From contig JAJTXZ010000033.1 of the NCBI GenBank assembly GCA_021463195.1, positions 1-46,331 on the forward strand: DNA of 46,331 nucleotides. The letters are read 5' to 3'. The notes below the pieces were generated by a model that saw only the letters and a list, made by a program, of their open reading frames with translations, was not told where the DNA came from and ran no database searches. Shown in pieces: positions 25,743-35,437 of this stretch. Source of the DNA: Anaerolineae bacterium (GTDB lineage: Bacteria > Chloroflexota > Anaerolineae > UBA4142 > SHND01). A program made the translations under genes and the position numbers. Positions within the stretch are counted from its first letter, which is position 1. Each line of letters begins with the position of its first letter.

Positions 25743-25760
25743 TTTTTAATTGGAGCGCTC

Positions 25761-27641
<1,881 letters not shown>

Positions 27642-27724
27642 TGAGTGCAGAACGTATAACATCTGCGGTGTCCACTTGAGCCTTGTCTTGAGTCACCACT
27701 GAAACTCTTGACCGAGAAATGATT

Positions 27725-27835
27725 ATGCAAGGCGAAGCATTCGACAGCAATCAAGCCCTCGTTCGCTCGGCGGACCGTAACTCCAACGCGCCCGACAAGC
27801 GTAACTTCAATATCGGTTTTCGTTGTGCCCAGTAG
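27725..27835 (+). pseudogene. Remnant of an FGE-sulfatase-like domain C-terminus
   Basis: A 36-residue frame ends in [10 protein letters not shown] and a TAG. From ALVRSADRNSNAPDKRN onward it aligns to the last ~25 codons of the FGE kinase at 18977 ([15 protein letters not shown], then NIGFRCAQ). The final 30 bases before and at the stop are identical to that gene. Upstream of about 27755 similarity stops. It is the 3' end of a lost FGE gene, perhaps replaced by the diverged kinase gene just before it. Confidence 0.7.
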
Positions 27836-27913
27836 TATCCTCTGGTTCTGAACGGGAGATTTGGGGGGCTATGTCCTCCAAGAAAAAAATTTTTGAAATT
27901 TGAGGAGGGGAGA

Positions 27914-27970
27914 GTGGACAGCGGATAGGGAAAGCGGATAAGCGGATAAACGGATGCGCGGCGCATCGCG
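27914..27970. repeat. CGGATA-type intergenic element
   Basis: GTGGACAGCGGATAGGG, AAGCGGATAAGCGGATAAAC and GGATGCGCGGCGCATCGCG follow each other. Word order matches the copies at 16705 and 21053, and ends in a GCGCGGCGC-type palindrome as at 17887. Confidence 0.5.
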
Positions 27971-28037
27971 TTACTGGTTACCGATTACTGGTTACTGATT
28001 ACTGCTCACTGCTCACTTTATTCTCAGGAGTCAAATC

Positions 28038-28931
28038 ATGTCCCGTCCCTTTCGCATTTACTACAACATCGTGTTTGGCGGGTTCGGCGGACTCGCCGCG
28101 TATCTCGTCGCGGGAACGCTGCCGGACCTTACGCAAAACAATTTCGTTTGGGAATTGTTGATTGGTTTGCTCGCGGGCGCGGGCATCGGCGGCGCATTGG
28201 GCGCGGTGGACGGCGCGCTGGGCAAACGCTGGGCGCCGATGCTTTTGGGAATCGCGCGCGGCGCGGCGATTGGCGCAATCGGCGGCGTTGTCGGTTTGGC
28301 GATTGGCGAAGGATTATTTTTGTTGACGCAAGGTGGTTTCGTGGGACGCGCGATTGGCTGGGGGTTGCTCGGCGCGATTGTGGGAACGAGCGAAGGCATT
28401 GCGACACGCGCGCCGCGCAAAATCAGTTATGGCGTCGTTGGCGGCGCGCTCGGCGGAATTGTGGGCGGCGCGCTGTTTGAAGGATTGACGCAATTTGCTT
28501 TGAACAACACGGCAGACTCTTTGCAAGCGCAGAATCTCGCGGCGGGCATTGGCTTGGTTCTCGTCGGCGCATGCATCGGTTCCTTGATCGCGCTCGTCGA
28601 AATCGTTTTCGTCAACGCGTATTTCAAAGTGATGCGCGGCAAACAAGAGGGCAAAGATTTCAATCTCGTGAAATCGCCCATGACGATTGGGCGCACGGAT
28701 GGGAATGATATTCCGCTGTATGACAATGAAGTGGAACCGCGCGGCGCGGCGGTGGTGCATTTGATAGGAAACGCGGTACAGATCGAAAGTAAAAACGGAC
28801 GCGCGGTATTGCTGGGGCGAAGCAGAGAGCAGCAGTCCAAGCCGATTGACGGAAGGGAAACGTTGGAGGATGGAGACCGCGTGCAGTTGGGCAAGACGGT
28901 GCTGCTGCTGCGGAAACGGGGAAAGCGGTGA
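28038..28931 (+). CDS. Multi-pass glycine-rich membrane protein with C-terminal FHA domain
   Basis: 297 residues. The first ~195 residues hold several hydrophobic, Gly/Ala-rich helices of glycine-zipper type (GLLAGAGIGGALGAVDGALG, GAIGGVVGLAIGEG, GVVGGALGGIVGGALFEGL, GIGLVLVGACIGSLIALVE). A cytoplasmic FHA domain follows (207-294): MTIGRTDGNDIPLYDNEVEP keeps the phosphothreonine-binding Gly-Arg (Arg219), while the Ser/His of the second loop is missing (EPRGAAV); LEDGDRVQLGK ends it. It should recruit phosphorylated partners to the membrane. AGGAGT lies before the ATG. Confidence 0.82.
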   Translation: MSRPFRIYYNIVFGGFGGLAAYLVAGTLPDLTQNNFVWELLIGLLAGAGIGGALGAVDGALGKRWAPMLLGIARGAAIGAIGGVVGLAIGEGLFLLTQGGFVGRAIGWGLLGAIVGTSEGIATRAPRKISYGVVGGALGGIVGGALFEGLTQFALNNTADSLQAQNLAAGIGLVLVGACIGSLIALVEIVFVNAYFKVMRGKQEGKDFNLVKSPMTIGRTDGNDIPLYDNEVEPRGAAVVHLIGNAVQIESKNGRAVLLGRSREQQSKPIDGRETLEDGDRVQLGKTVLLLRKRGKR

Positions 28932-28933
28932 AA

Positions 28934-29040
28934 GAGAGATTGGAGATTAGAGATTGGAGATTGGGTGATTGGGTGATTGGGTGATTGGCGGGTTAGTGCG
29001 ATAGTGCAATCGTGTGATAGTGCGATAGTGACGATTTGCT
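28934..29040. repeat. Low-complexity tandem repeats
   Basis: The gap holds GGAGATTAGAGATTGGAGATT (28942-28962; 21 nt, exact inverted copy at 31617-31637), then three copies of GGGTGATT and several GCGATAGTG words. No coding potential. The inverted pair brackets a segment containing three zinc-ribbon membrane genes. Confidence 0.6.
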
Positions 29041-29061
29041 ATTTGCTATTCGCGAGATGTT

Positions 29062-29523
29062 ATGGATGATGATGCGATGGAATCTATCATCAAACTTTTT
29101 ATCGTTGCCATTCTGGTTAGCATTGCGCTTACGGTTGCTATTTTTCTGGGCGGACCGCTGCTCGCGCTGTATACGCTTGTCAAAGGATGGCTCAATGTTA
29201 CAACGCGCGTCAAGGTGGGCGCGATGGGTTTGCCTTTAATCGGCGCAGGCATCGCGACTTGGTACGTTGCACAAGGACAAATCATGTACTCGGATACGAC
29301 TGTATTATTTTTGTGGGGCGCGCTGGTTGTGTCATTGAGTATGGTTGGGATTGCTTATTTGCGCGAGCAGCAAAAATTTTCACTGGCGAATTTGACATTA
29401 CCCACCGCGAACGCGGAACGCGTGTGCGCGCACTGCGGCGCGGCAAATCGCCCGGGGTTCAAGTATTGTAATGTGTGCGGCAGAGCTGCGATTTCCGTCA
29501 CGCATCAGATCAAAGGTCCGTGA
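29062..29523 (+). CDS. Zinc-ribbon membrane protein
   Basis: 153 residues. Three hydrophobic segments (about 12-40, 53-70, 80-100) are followed by a C-terminal zinc ribbon (Cys 122/125/136/139; NRPGFKYC pattern). Family of the membrane part not recognised. The ribbon is at the C-terminus, as in the next two genes, so this trio shares an arrangement different from the kinases. It ends 5 nt before the VWA gene start, indicating cotranscription. Confidence 0.7.
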   Translation: MDDDAMESIIKLFIVAILVSIALTVAIFLGGPLLALYTLVKGWLNVTTRVKVGAMGLPLIGAGIATWYVAQGQIMYSDTTVLFLWGALVVSLSMVGIAYLREQQKFSLANLTLPTANAERVCAHCGAANRPGFKYCNVCGRAAISVTHQIKGP

Positions 29524-29528
29524 GAAAT

Positions 29529-30815
29529 ATGTTCAAGCATATCGCGAAATTTCTCATTGGTTGTTTTTTGCTCGTGGGCGGCGCGCAACTCGCTGCGGCG
29601 CAAGCGGGAATCCAAGCGCGCGCGACGGGTTTCGATCCCGCGCAATTTCCGCGCGTGCGCGCGTTTGTGAGCATCACCGACGCGCAAGGCAAACCAGTTC
29701 AAGCGCTGCCTCAAGAAAATTTCAAAATTCAAGAGGATGGACGCGACGCCGAAATCATTGCCATCAATATCAGCACGGACCCGATTTATGTCGGTTTGGT
29801 GATTGACCACAGCAGCAGCATGGCGGGCGCAAAATTGCCGGACGCGAAAACAGCGGCGATTGCATTTGTGGAACAACTGCGCGCGAATGACCAAGCGTTT
29901 GTGATTCAATTCGACGATGCGAATCAAACGTTGACCGATTTCACCAGTGACCAAGCCGTTCTCAAACGCGCGGTGGATTCGATTGAGCTGCGCGGCGGCA
30001 CGGCATTGTATGACGCGACGTTCGTCGGCGTGGAAAAATTTCAAGCGCGCGCCGAGGTACGCAAAAAGGCGCTGATTGTTTTGACGGATGGACAGGATAA
30101 TCGTGAAGTCGCGTGGGGTTTGGTGGGCGGCAGCCAACATACATTAGAAGAAGCGATTGCCAAGGCGAAACAAGATGGCATTGTGGTGTACACCGTCGGC
30201 TTGGGTAGCGACGCAGACCGTCAGCGTTTGCAAAAATTGGCGGATGAAACCGGCGGACGCGCGTATTTTTCGCCCGGCGGCGAGGAACTGCGTAATTTGT
30301 ATTTGCTGATTGCGGAACAGTTGCAAAAAGAATATGCGATAGATTTCAAATCGCCGCGCCCCGCGCAAGACGGCACGCGGCGTAACGTGCAAATTACCGT
30401 GACGCTGCCGAATAGCGAAACGCAAACGGTGAGCGGCGTGTACGTCGCGGGTTATCTCTTTAATCGCATCCGCACGGATTGGGTTCTCGCCGCGCTGCTG
30501 GGCCTCGCGTTGTTTGGTATGGCGCTCGCGCCAACAGGGATTCGTATGCTCACAACACGCGCTCCCGCGCCGCAGCCCATCGTCGAGCAGAATGTTCCGC
30601 CTCCATTCGTCGCTCCTGTCTCTGACACGGTAACGTGCAGGAACTGTGGAACGGTAAATCGCGCGACAGCAAAATTTTGTCGCAACTGTCGCGCGTCACT
30701 CACGGAAGCCGCGCCCGCGCCAACTGTGCCGCAACAACGCGTCTGTCCGAATTGTGGAAATGTGGTGCGCGAGGGGGCAAAGTTTTGTGGAAATTGTCGG
30801 TATAGGTTGGGGTAA
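29529..30815 (+). CDS. Extracytoplasmic VWA-domain protein with cytoplasmic zinc ribbons
   Basis: 428 residues from the ATG at 29529 (signal peptide begins there). Signal peptide 1-24; a short beta region; von Willebrand A domain (86-275) with an intact metal-ion site: DHSSS (Asp93, Ser95, Ser97), GGTALYD (Thr158) and VLTDGQD (Asp187). A beta-rich part, one membrane helix (317-339) and two zinc ribbons (Cys 370/373/384/387 and 406/409/420/423) follow. VWA domains mediate metal-dependent protein binding; this one faces outside while the ribbons face the cytoplasm. VWA proteins also accompany kinase/phosphatase modules elsewhere. Confidence 0.88.
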   Translation: MFKHIAKFLIGCFLLVGGAQLAAAQAGIQARATGFDPAQFPRVRAFVSITDAQGKPVQALPQENFKIQEDGRDAEIIAINISTDPIYVGLVIDHSSSMAGAKLPDAKTAAIAFVEQLRANDQAFVIQFDDANQTLTDFTSDQAVLKRAVDSIELRGGTALYDATFVGVEKFQARAEVRKKALIVLTDGQDNREVAWGLVGGSQHTLEEAIAKAKQDGIVVYTVGLGSDADRQRLQKLADETGGRAYFSPGGEELRNLYLLIAEQLQKEYAIDFKSPRPAQDGTRRNVQITVTLPNSETQTVSGVYVAGYLFNRIRTDWVLAALLGLALFGMALAPTGIRMLTTRAPAPQPIVEQNVPPPFVAPVSDTVTCRNCGTVNRATAKFCRNCRASLTEAAPAPTVPQQRVCPNCGNVVREGAKFCGNCRYRLG

Positions 30816-30830
30816 CTGCAAGGAGCAAAG

Positions 30831-31469
30831 ATGGACAATCTTGGTTGTATCGTTGGGGCGCTCTTGTACGTGCTTGCCTCTTTTGTATTTCCAGCATGGG
30901 CTGGATGGCGCGCCAGTCAACGCGGCTTTCAAGGATGGGCGCTTATTGCCTGGCTTTCGATATTTATCGGCGCCGGAGCAATTGGAGGTTTGCTCGCGCT
31001 CCTCAACACCGCAGAGCCGCAAGCTGCCAAAGCCAAGCAACAAGAATTCGATGTGGATGGCGTCCACTATCGAATTGAGAGCGTCGTGTCGCGCGGCGAA
31101 GGACAGAACAAATATCTAATCGTGCTCTTTGGCGCCTCGAACGCCAGTACAAGTCCGCAGCAAATTGATTCATCACGCTGGCGCGCTCGAATTGGCGCGA
31201 GCGAATTTTTGCCGACAAGAGCTAACTTGGGATTTTCTAGAGCTGATCATACCACTCTGAATCCCGGGTTGAGTGAATCGCAAATGATCGTGGGATTCAA
31301 TGTGCCGCCTGATATTTTGCAAAAGGGAACGACAGTGCGTTTGCTCATCCCGCAAAATACAAACACCTGCCCGTCTTGTGGCACAGAGAATCGTCCGCAA
31401 TCAAAATTTTGCGCGCGCTGTGGTTCAGCGTTGCGACCTGGGTACGCAAGTATTGATTTGGTGGTTTAG
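30831..31469 (+). CDS. Two-helix membrane protein with beta domain and zinc ribbon
   Basis: 212 residues. Two membrane helices (about 6-27, 35-58), then a beta-rich domain (70-175; FDVDGVHYRIESV, KYLIVLFGASNAST, MIVGFNVPPDI, TTVRLLIP) resembling DUF4352-type Ig-like domains, then a zinc ribbon (Cys 180/183/194/197). Topology would place the beta domain and ribbon on the same side. AAGGAGC precedes the ATG, 15 nt after the VWA gene stop. Function unknown; grouping with 29062 and 29529 suggests a shared complex. Confidence 0.7.
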   Translation: MDNLGCIVGALLYVLASFVFPAWAGWRASQRGFQGWALIAWLSIFIGAGAIGGLLALLNTAEPQAAKAKQQEFDVDGVHYRIESVVSRGEGQNKYLIVLFGASNASTSPQQIDSSRWRARIGASEFLPTRANLGFSRADHTTLNPGLSESQMIVGFNVPPDILQKGTTVRLLIPQNTNTCPSCGTENRPQSKFCARCGSALRPGYASIDLVV

Positions 31470-31554
31470 GGCAATTTTGTCTGGGCAGCGCCTTGTGTCT
31501 GCCCAGACAGGGCGATCACAAGAGGGCGTCCCATATTTGACAGCGAGACAAACC

Positions 31555-31632
31555 ATGCGAACTCTAGGCACAATCCTTGAAAATCGTTATCAAATCCTCC
31601 GCGTCATCAACTCTCTAATCTCCAATCTCTAA
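31555..31632 (+). pseudogene. Remnant of a kinase N-terminus
   Basis: A 25-residue frame reads LGTILENRYQILRVI after its Met, which is the conserved opening of the island kinases (compare PGTLLLQRYQILRSL of the gene 84 nt downstream). It then runs into SLISNL and a stop, exactly where the 21-nt repeat TAATCTCCAATCTCTAATCT begins. So a kinase gene was cut at a repeat, leaving only its first ~18 codons. Confidence 0.65.
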
Positions 31633-31638
31633 TCTCCC

Positions 31639-34080
31639 ATGGCTCTCCCCCCCGGCACCCTCCTCCTCCAGCGTTACCAAATCCTCCGTTCGCTCAAACA
31701 GGGCGGGATGGGGGAAATTTACCTCGCGCGCGATGTCAACCTAAACACGCGCGTCGCGATCAAGGAAAGTTTTGCGACAGACGCGATGGCGAATGTCGCG
31801 TTCCAGCAAGAAGCGCAAATCCTCGCCACGTTGGCGCATCCAAATTTACCGCGCGTCACGAATTTTTTTATTGATCCCTCGGCAAGCTCGGGACAAGGCG
31901 CGCGCTATCTCGTGATGGATTTTGTCGAGGGTGAAACACTGCAAGATATCGTCACCGCGCGCGGGCGCTTGACGCCGAATCAAATGCTGACGTGGTTCAA
32001 GACGATTTTCAACGCGGTCAATTATTTGCACATCCAGCCGCAGCCCATCATTCATCGCGACATCAATCCGCGCAACATTATCATTCGTCCCGATGGCAAA
32101 GCAATGCTCGTGGATTTTGGCATCGCCAAAGTGTTGACCGGCACGCGCACCACGCACGGATTGACGGGCTATGGCACGCCGGGCTATGCGCCGCCCGAAC
32201 AATACAGCGGCGGCACTGATCGACGCACCGATGTCTATGCGCTCGGCGCGACCATGTATTTTGCGCTCACGGGTGAAACTCCGCCGGATACGCCGATGCG
32301 CGCGGCGGGCGCCGTTCTCCCCCCCCCCTCGCAACTGAATCCCCAAGTCACCCCGCGCATCGAACGCGCGATTATGATGGCGATGAATCTGAATGCCGCG
32401 CAGCGTTTCAATTCCGTCGCCGACCTCGCCCAATCCGTTTACGCGGCGGTGACGCAGCCCTTGACCAAGACGGTTACCGCGCCGCCAATCGCGGCGCAAG
32501 CTCCCGCCACCGTCCCTCTGCCCGCGCGCCGCGCAGAATTCATGCCCATCATTTTCGGCAGTCTCGTTGGCGGCATCTTGCTCGCGGCAATCATTTTGGG
32601 CGGACTATATCTCGGTGGATTTTTTGGTGGAGGAACCGCAACGCCAACAAGAGTGGCAAACGTTACGCACACGCCAACGGCGACGGAAACATCGGGGGCG
32701 CAGCCGACGATCTCGCGCGGTACTACATTACCGCCAAATCCTACGACGCCAATCGTTTCGCCAGTCATTAGCCCGTCTGGCACTGTCACCCCATCCGCCA
32801 CCCCAACGTTCACGCCGAGCGACACTGCAACCTTTGTTCCGACAGAGATGCCTACGCCAACTTTTGTGCCAACGGATACGCCAACCGCGACCAACTTTCC
32901 CTTTACTCTCGGCGTTCAAGCGAATGTGTCTCCAGAGCGCAGCAGCCAATGTCCTGTCACCTTTGTGTTTCAAGCAACGTTACGCGCGAATGTGGCGGGC
33001 AGCGCCCGCTATCGCTGGGAATATAGCGATGGGCGCGTCTCAAATGACAAGCGAGTGGATTTCAATAACGCGGGTACAGTAGAAATTTCGGCAACATGGG
33101 ATTTTAGCGGCAGGCAAGAAATTCATTACAACGGCTGGGCGCAAGTGCGCGTGCTTGAACCGAGAGAGACGCTTTCGAATCAGGCGCAATTTCGATTGGA
33201 TTGCGCCGCGCCGCCGACAGATACACCCACGCCAACATCACCACCACCCGGCTTGCCGCGTGGCGCGATTGTTTTTTCGTCGGAACGCGGCGGAGGAAAT
33301 CAAATTTATGTGATGAACCACAATGGCGACAATGTGCGCCAACTCACAACGAACGCAGGTCCGAACGAAGATGGGGCAGCCGCGTCAGGGGGTCAGCAAA
33401 TTGTTTTCACACATCTTTTTAGCATCAATAACGGCGATCTGTATACGCTGAATTTTGTCAACGGCGCGCAGAATCGTCTGACCCAGGGAACGATCAATTG
33501 GGGCGGATCGTGGTCGCCGGACGGTTCGCGTCTCGTGTTTTATTCGCTGCGTGACGGCGGCAAACAAATTTATGTGATGAATGCGGATGGCTCGAATCAG
33601 CGTCGCATTTCGTCGCCGGATTGCGCGGGCGATACCGACGATTGGTCGCCCGCGTGGTCGCGCGACGGCGCGTGGATCGCATACGAAAGTATTCCGCACA
33701 AGAAATGCGAAGGTGGCGGCGCGGCAGATATTTTTATTTCGGATCCAAACGGCGGCAACAAACGGAATGTTACGCGCTCTACCGGGATAGACGACGAAAG
33801 CCCCAATTGGTCACCGGATGGGCGCATCGTGTTCACATCGAATCGAAATGGGAACTATGATATTTTTGTCATCAACGCGGACGGCTCTGGGTTGCAGCAG
33901 TTGACCAGTGGCGGCGAAGACGACGATTATCCGGCGTGGTCTCTGGATGGCAGCACGATTTTGTTTCAGCGCCGACAGAATGGGAATTGGGAAATCTACG
34001 CCATGAACGCGGACGGCTCAAACCTTCGCAATCTTACGAATAATCCGGCAAATGATACATTTCCTGAATGGGTGCCGTGA
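31639..34080 (+). CDS. Ser/Thr receptor kinase with PKD-like and six-bladed TolB-like propeller domains
   Basis: 813 residues. Kinase 13-266: KQGGMGEIY, Lys42, DFG 159-161, APPEQY. The catalytic loop is HRDINPRN, where the usual Lys after HRDI is Asn143, a change in a residue that normally contacts the ATP phosphate. A six-residue insert SASSGQ (81-86) lies just before the hinge and is encoded by a repeat element. Membrane helix 303-322, Thr/Pro linker, a beta domain (about 421-522) with PKD-like WEYSDGRVS, then six propeller blades (541-812) such as SPDGSRLVFYS. Propellers of this type bind peptides, glycans or proteins outside. A run of ten C lies at 32319-32328. Confidence 0.85.
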   Translation: MALPPGTLLLQRYQILRSLKQGGMGEIYLARDVNLNTRVAIKESFATDAMANVAFQQEAQILATLAHPNLPRVTNFFIDPSASSGQGARYLVMDFVEGETLQDIVTARGRLTPNQMLTWFKTIFNAVNYLHIQPQPIIHRDINPRNIIIRPDGKAMLVDFGIAKVLTGTRTTHGLTGYGTPGYAPPEQYSGGTDRRTDVYALGATMYFALTGETPPDTPMRAAGAVLPPPSQLNPQVTPRIERAIMMAMNLNAAQRFNSVADLAQSVYAAVTQPLTKTVTAPPIAAQAPATVPLPARRAEFMPIIFGSLVGGILLAAIILGGLYLGGFFGGGTATPTRVANVTHTPTATETSGAQPTISRGTTLPPNPTTPIVSPVISPSGTVTPSATPTFTPSDTATFVPTEMPTPTFVPTDTPTATNFPFTLGVQANVSPERSSQCPVTFVFQATLRANVAGSARYRWEYSDGRVSNDKRVDFNNAGTVEISATWDFSGRQEIHYNGWAQVRVLEPRETLSNQAQFRLDCAAPPTDTPTPTSPPPGLPRGAIVFSSERGGGNQIYVMNHNGDNVRQLTTNAGPNEDGAAASGGQQIVFTHLFSINNGDLYTLNFVNGAQNRLTQGTINWGGSWSPDGSRLVFYSLRDGGKQIYVMNADGSNQRRISSPDCAGDTDDWSPAWSRDGAWIAYESIPHKKCEGGGAADIFISDPNGGNKRNVTRSTGIDDESPNWSPDGRIVFTSNRNGNYDIFVINADGSGLQQLTSGGEDDDYPAWSLDGSTILFQRRQNGNWEIYAMNADGSNLRNLTNNPANDTFPEWVP
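31876..31897. repeat. Dispersed repeat inserted in-frame in a kinase gene
   Basis: CCCTCGGCAAGCTCGGGACAAG resembles the widespread bacterial repeat with core TTCGACAAGCTCAGGACA. In reading frame it encodes PSASSGQ within the kinase N-lobe of the 31639 gene. Sibling kinases have EPNGARYLVM here against DP-SASSGQ-GARYLVM, a net gain of five residues. A second relative, GGTTCGGCTGCGCTCACCAC, is intergenic at 35348. Confidence 0.65.
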
Positions 34081-34135
34081 AATGATTTTCGATTCTTGAT
34101 TTTTGATTTTCGATAGGATGTTGGAGCAGTTCATC

Positions 34136-35320
34136 ATGTACACGCGCCGTGCATTTCTCCAGTTGACTGCGCTCGCGGGTTTGTCCCTCCTTGCGCCCAT
34201 GCCCGCAAACGCCGATTCCTCGAATTGGCGCGACCTACTCATTTATTATCGCAACGGCGCGTTAAATAATTATTGGGAAAAGAATGGGCGGCGCGCGCTC
34301 AAAGCAAGTCGGCTCTATCCGGGAATTTATTTACGCGATGCGTTGTGGGGAACGCTTGGCTTGCAGGACATGGATTATTTGCGCGATTGTTATCGCTGGT
34401 TTGCGGAAGCGCAAATGGAGAACGGGCAGGTGCGGGGCGCGGTGGCTTTGGAGCCCGAACTGACGGGAGTATTAGAAGCGCATGATGACGAAAGTTCGCT
34501 GCTGTTCATTCTCGCGTCCGATTTGCTACAGCGCGCGCATCACAAAATTGAAATGCCGCGCATCGAACGCGCGCATCAATTTGTCGAAACGCACGCAGTG
34601 GACGACCTATACATTTCACCGCCCGGCGCGTTTCGTTATTGGGTGGACACCATGCTTTTCGAACGCGCCGATGCGCTGGCATACGCGCAAGGCATGTTTT
34701 GTTTGGCGCGACGCGCAATGGTTAATCTCGGCTTGGGCGCTGTGAACGAGGGACATGTGGCAGCCGCGCAGCGCGCTTATCGTTCTTTTTTCGATGAGGT
34801 GCGCGGATATGTGACGTGCGGAAAATTTTCGCGCTTTGCCTTGGCGCAAGATGTGTCCGCTGTGTTTCCCGAATTTTTGAGCCGCTACTTGTACAACGAA
34901 CATCTCTTGGACGATGAAATGCTCGTGCGCCACACCAATCGAATTTTAGTCAATGCTTCTGTCCGCGCGCGGAATGGCACATTGCTTGGCATCAAAAATT
35001 TATCCACCGTGAACGGCGCATTTTTTTCGCCCATCTGGTTTGCTGTGCCCGGATTGAATCTGCCGGGCGTCTATCACAATGGAGGGCATTGGCCCCTTTA
35101 CAGCATCGCCCTTTTAGCGTTAACATACAGCATCACACGCGACGCGCGATACGCGCGTTGGATTGAGGAAATGGTGGTAAATGAACTGGCGCTCACACAG
35201 CAGTCACAAGAATTTGTCTCGCTCGCGCCGAACGCGCTTGGCACATTCGACCCGGCGCGCGCGGATTATAGCTGGAACGCGTTGGTTCCGGTGGCGCTAC
35301 AGTGGTGTGGATTGGGGTGA
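34136..35320 (+). CDS. Tat-exported six-hairpin glycosidase-like protein
   Basis: 394 residues from ATG 34136, chosen because a twin-arginine signal follows at once: YTRRAFLQLTALAGL with an Ala-x-Ala site near residue 26 (PANA). The mature part is all-helical with repeated aromatic and acidic clusters (YPGIYLRDALWGTLGL, YRWFAEAQMENGQ, HDDESSLLFILASD, HNGGHWPLYSIALLAL), the look of an (alpha/alpha)6 toroid found in amylo- and glucoamylase-like enzymes. Catalytic residues cannot be assigned with certainty. It is the only obvious enzyme gene in the middle of the kinase array; an envelope or glycan role is inferred. Confidence 0.6.
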   Translation: MYTRRAFLQLTALAGLSLLAPMPANADSSNWRDLLIYYRNGALNNYWEKNGRRALKASRLYPGIYLRDALWGTLGLQDMDYLRDCYRWFAEAQMENGQVRGAVALEPELTGVLEAHDDESSLLFILASDLLQRAHHKIEMPRIERAHQFVETHAVDDLYISPPGAFRYWVDTMLFERADALAYAQGMFCLARRAMVNLGLGAVNEGHVAAAQRAYRSFFDEVRGYVTCGKFSRFALAQDVSAVFPEFLSRYLYNEHLLDDEMLVRHTNRILVNASVRARNGTLLGIKNLSTVNGAFFSPIWFAVPGLNLPGVYHNGGHWPLYSIALLALTYSITRDARYARWIEEMVVNELALTQQSQEFVSLAPNALGTFDPARADYSWNALVPVALQWCGLG

Positions 35321-35347
35321 AAGGATTTTGGATTTCTGATTTTTGAT

Positions 35348-35370
35348 GGTTCGGCTGCGCTCACCACAAG
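35348..35370. repeat. Intergenic dispersed repeat (GGTTCGG...CACCACAAG)
   Basis: A 23-nt sequence between the Tat-exported protein and the LysM kinase, sharing the TTCGGC...GCTC..ACAAG layout with the in-frame element at 31876. It is flanked by GATTTTTGAT words, themselves repeated at 34090-34115 and in inverted form at 37080-37110. Confidence 0.45.
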
Positions 35371-35437
35371 TTTTTGATTTTAGGTTTGCGACTCGCGATT
35401 TGTGATACGCGAATCGCAATCATCTGGCATACAAATC

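Larger units (their letters stand above)
27642..28037. other. Gene-free stretch with FGE relic and repeats
   Basis: This 396-bp gap contains the FGE-tail fragment (listed separately), a stretch TCCTCTGGTTCTG shared with the two FGE 3' cassettes, an A7/T5 tract, a CGGATA-type element (27914-27970) and tandem-like words TTACTGGTTACCGATTACTGG (about 27971-28015). No further coding sequence is apparent. An AGGAGT site at its end serves the next gene. Confidence 0.6.

Noticed and set aside
27725..27835. Template repeat of a diversity-generating retroelement, with FGE genes as variable targets
   Set aside because: FGE/C-type-lectin domains are classical retroelement targets and the fragment copies a gene 3' end. 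However, differences from the 18977 gene are not confined to adenines of the fragment (many are C, G or T changes), and no reverse transcriptase gene is in the window.
28934..29040. CRISPR-like or iteron array
   Set aside because: The repeated units are 8-12 nt, irregular and without unique spacers or a nearby replication or Cas gene.
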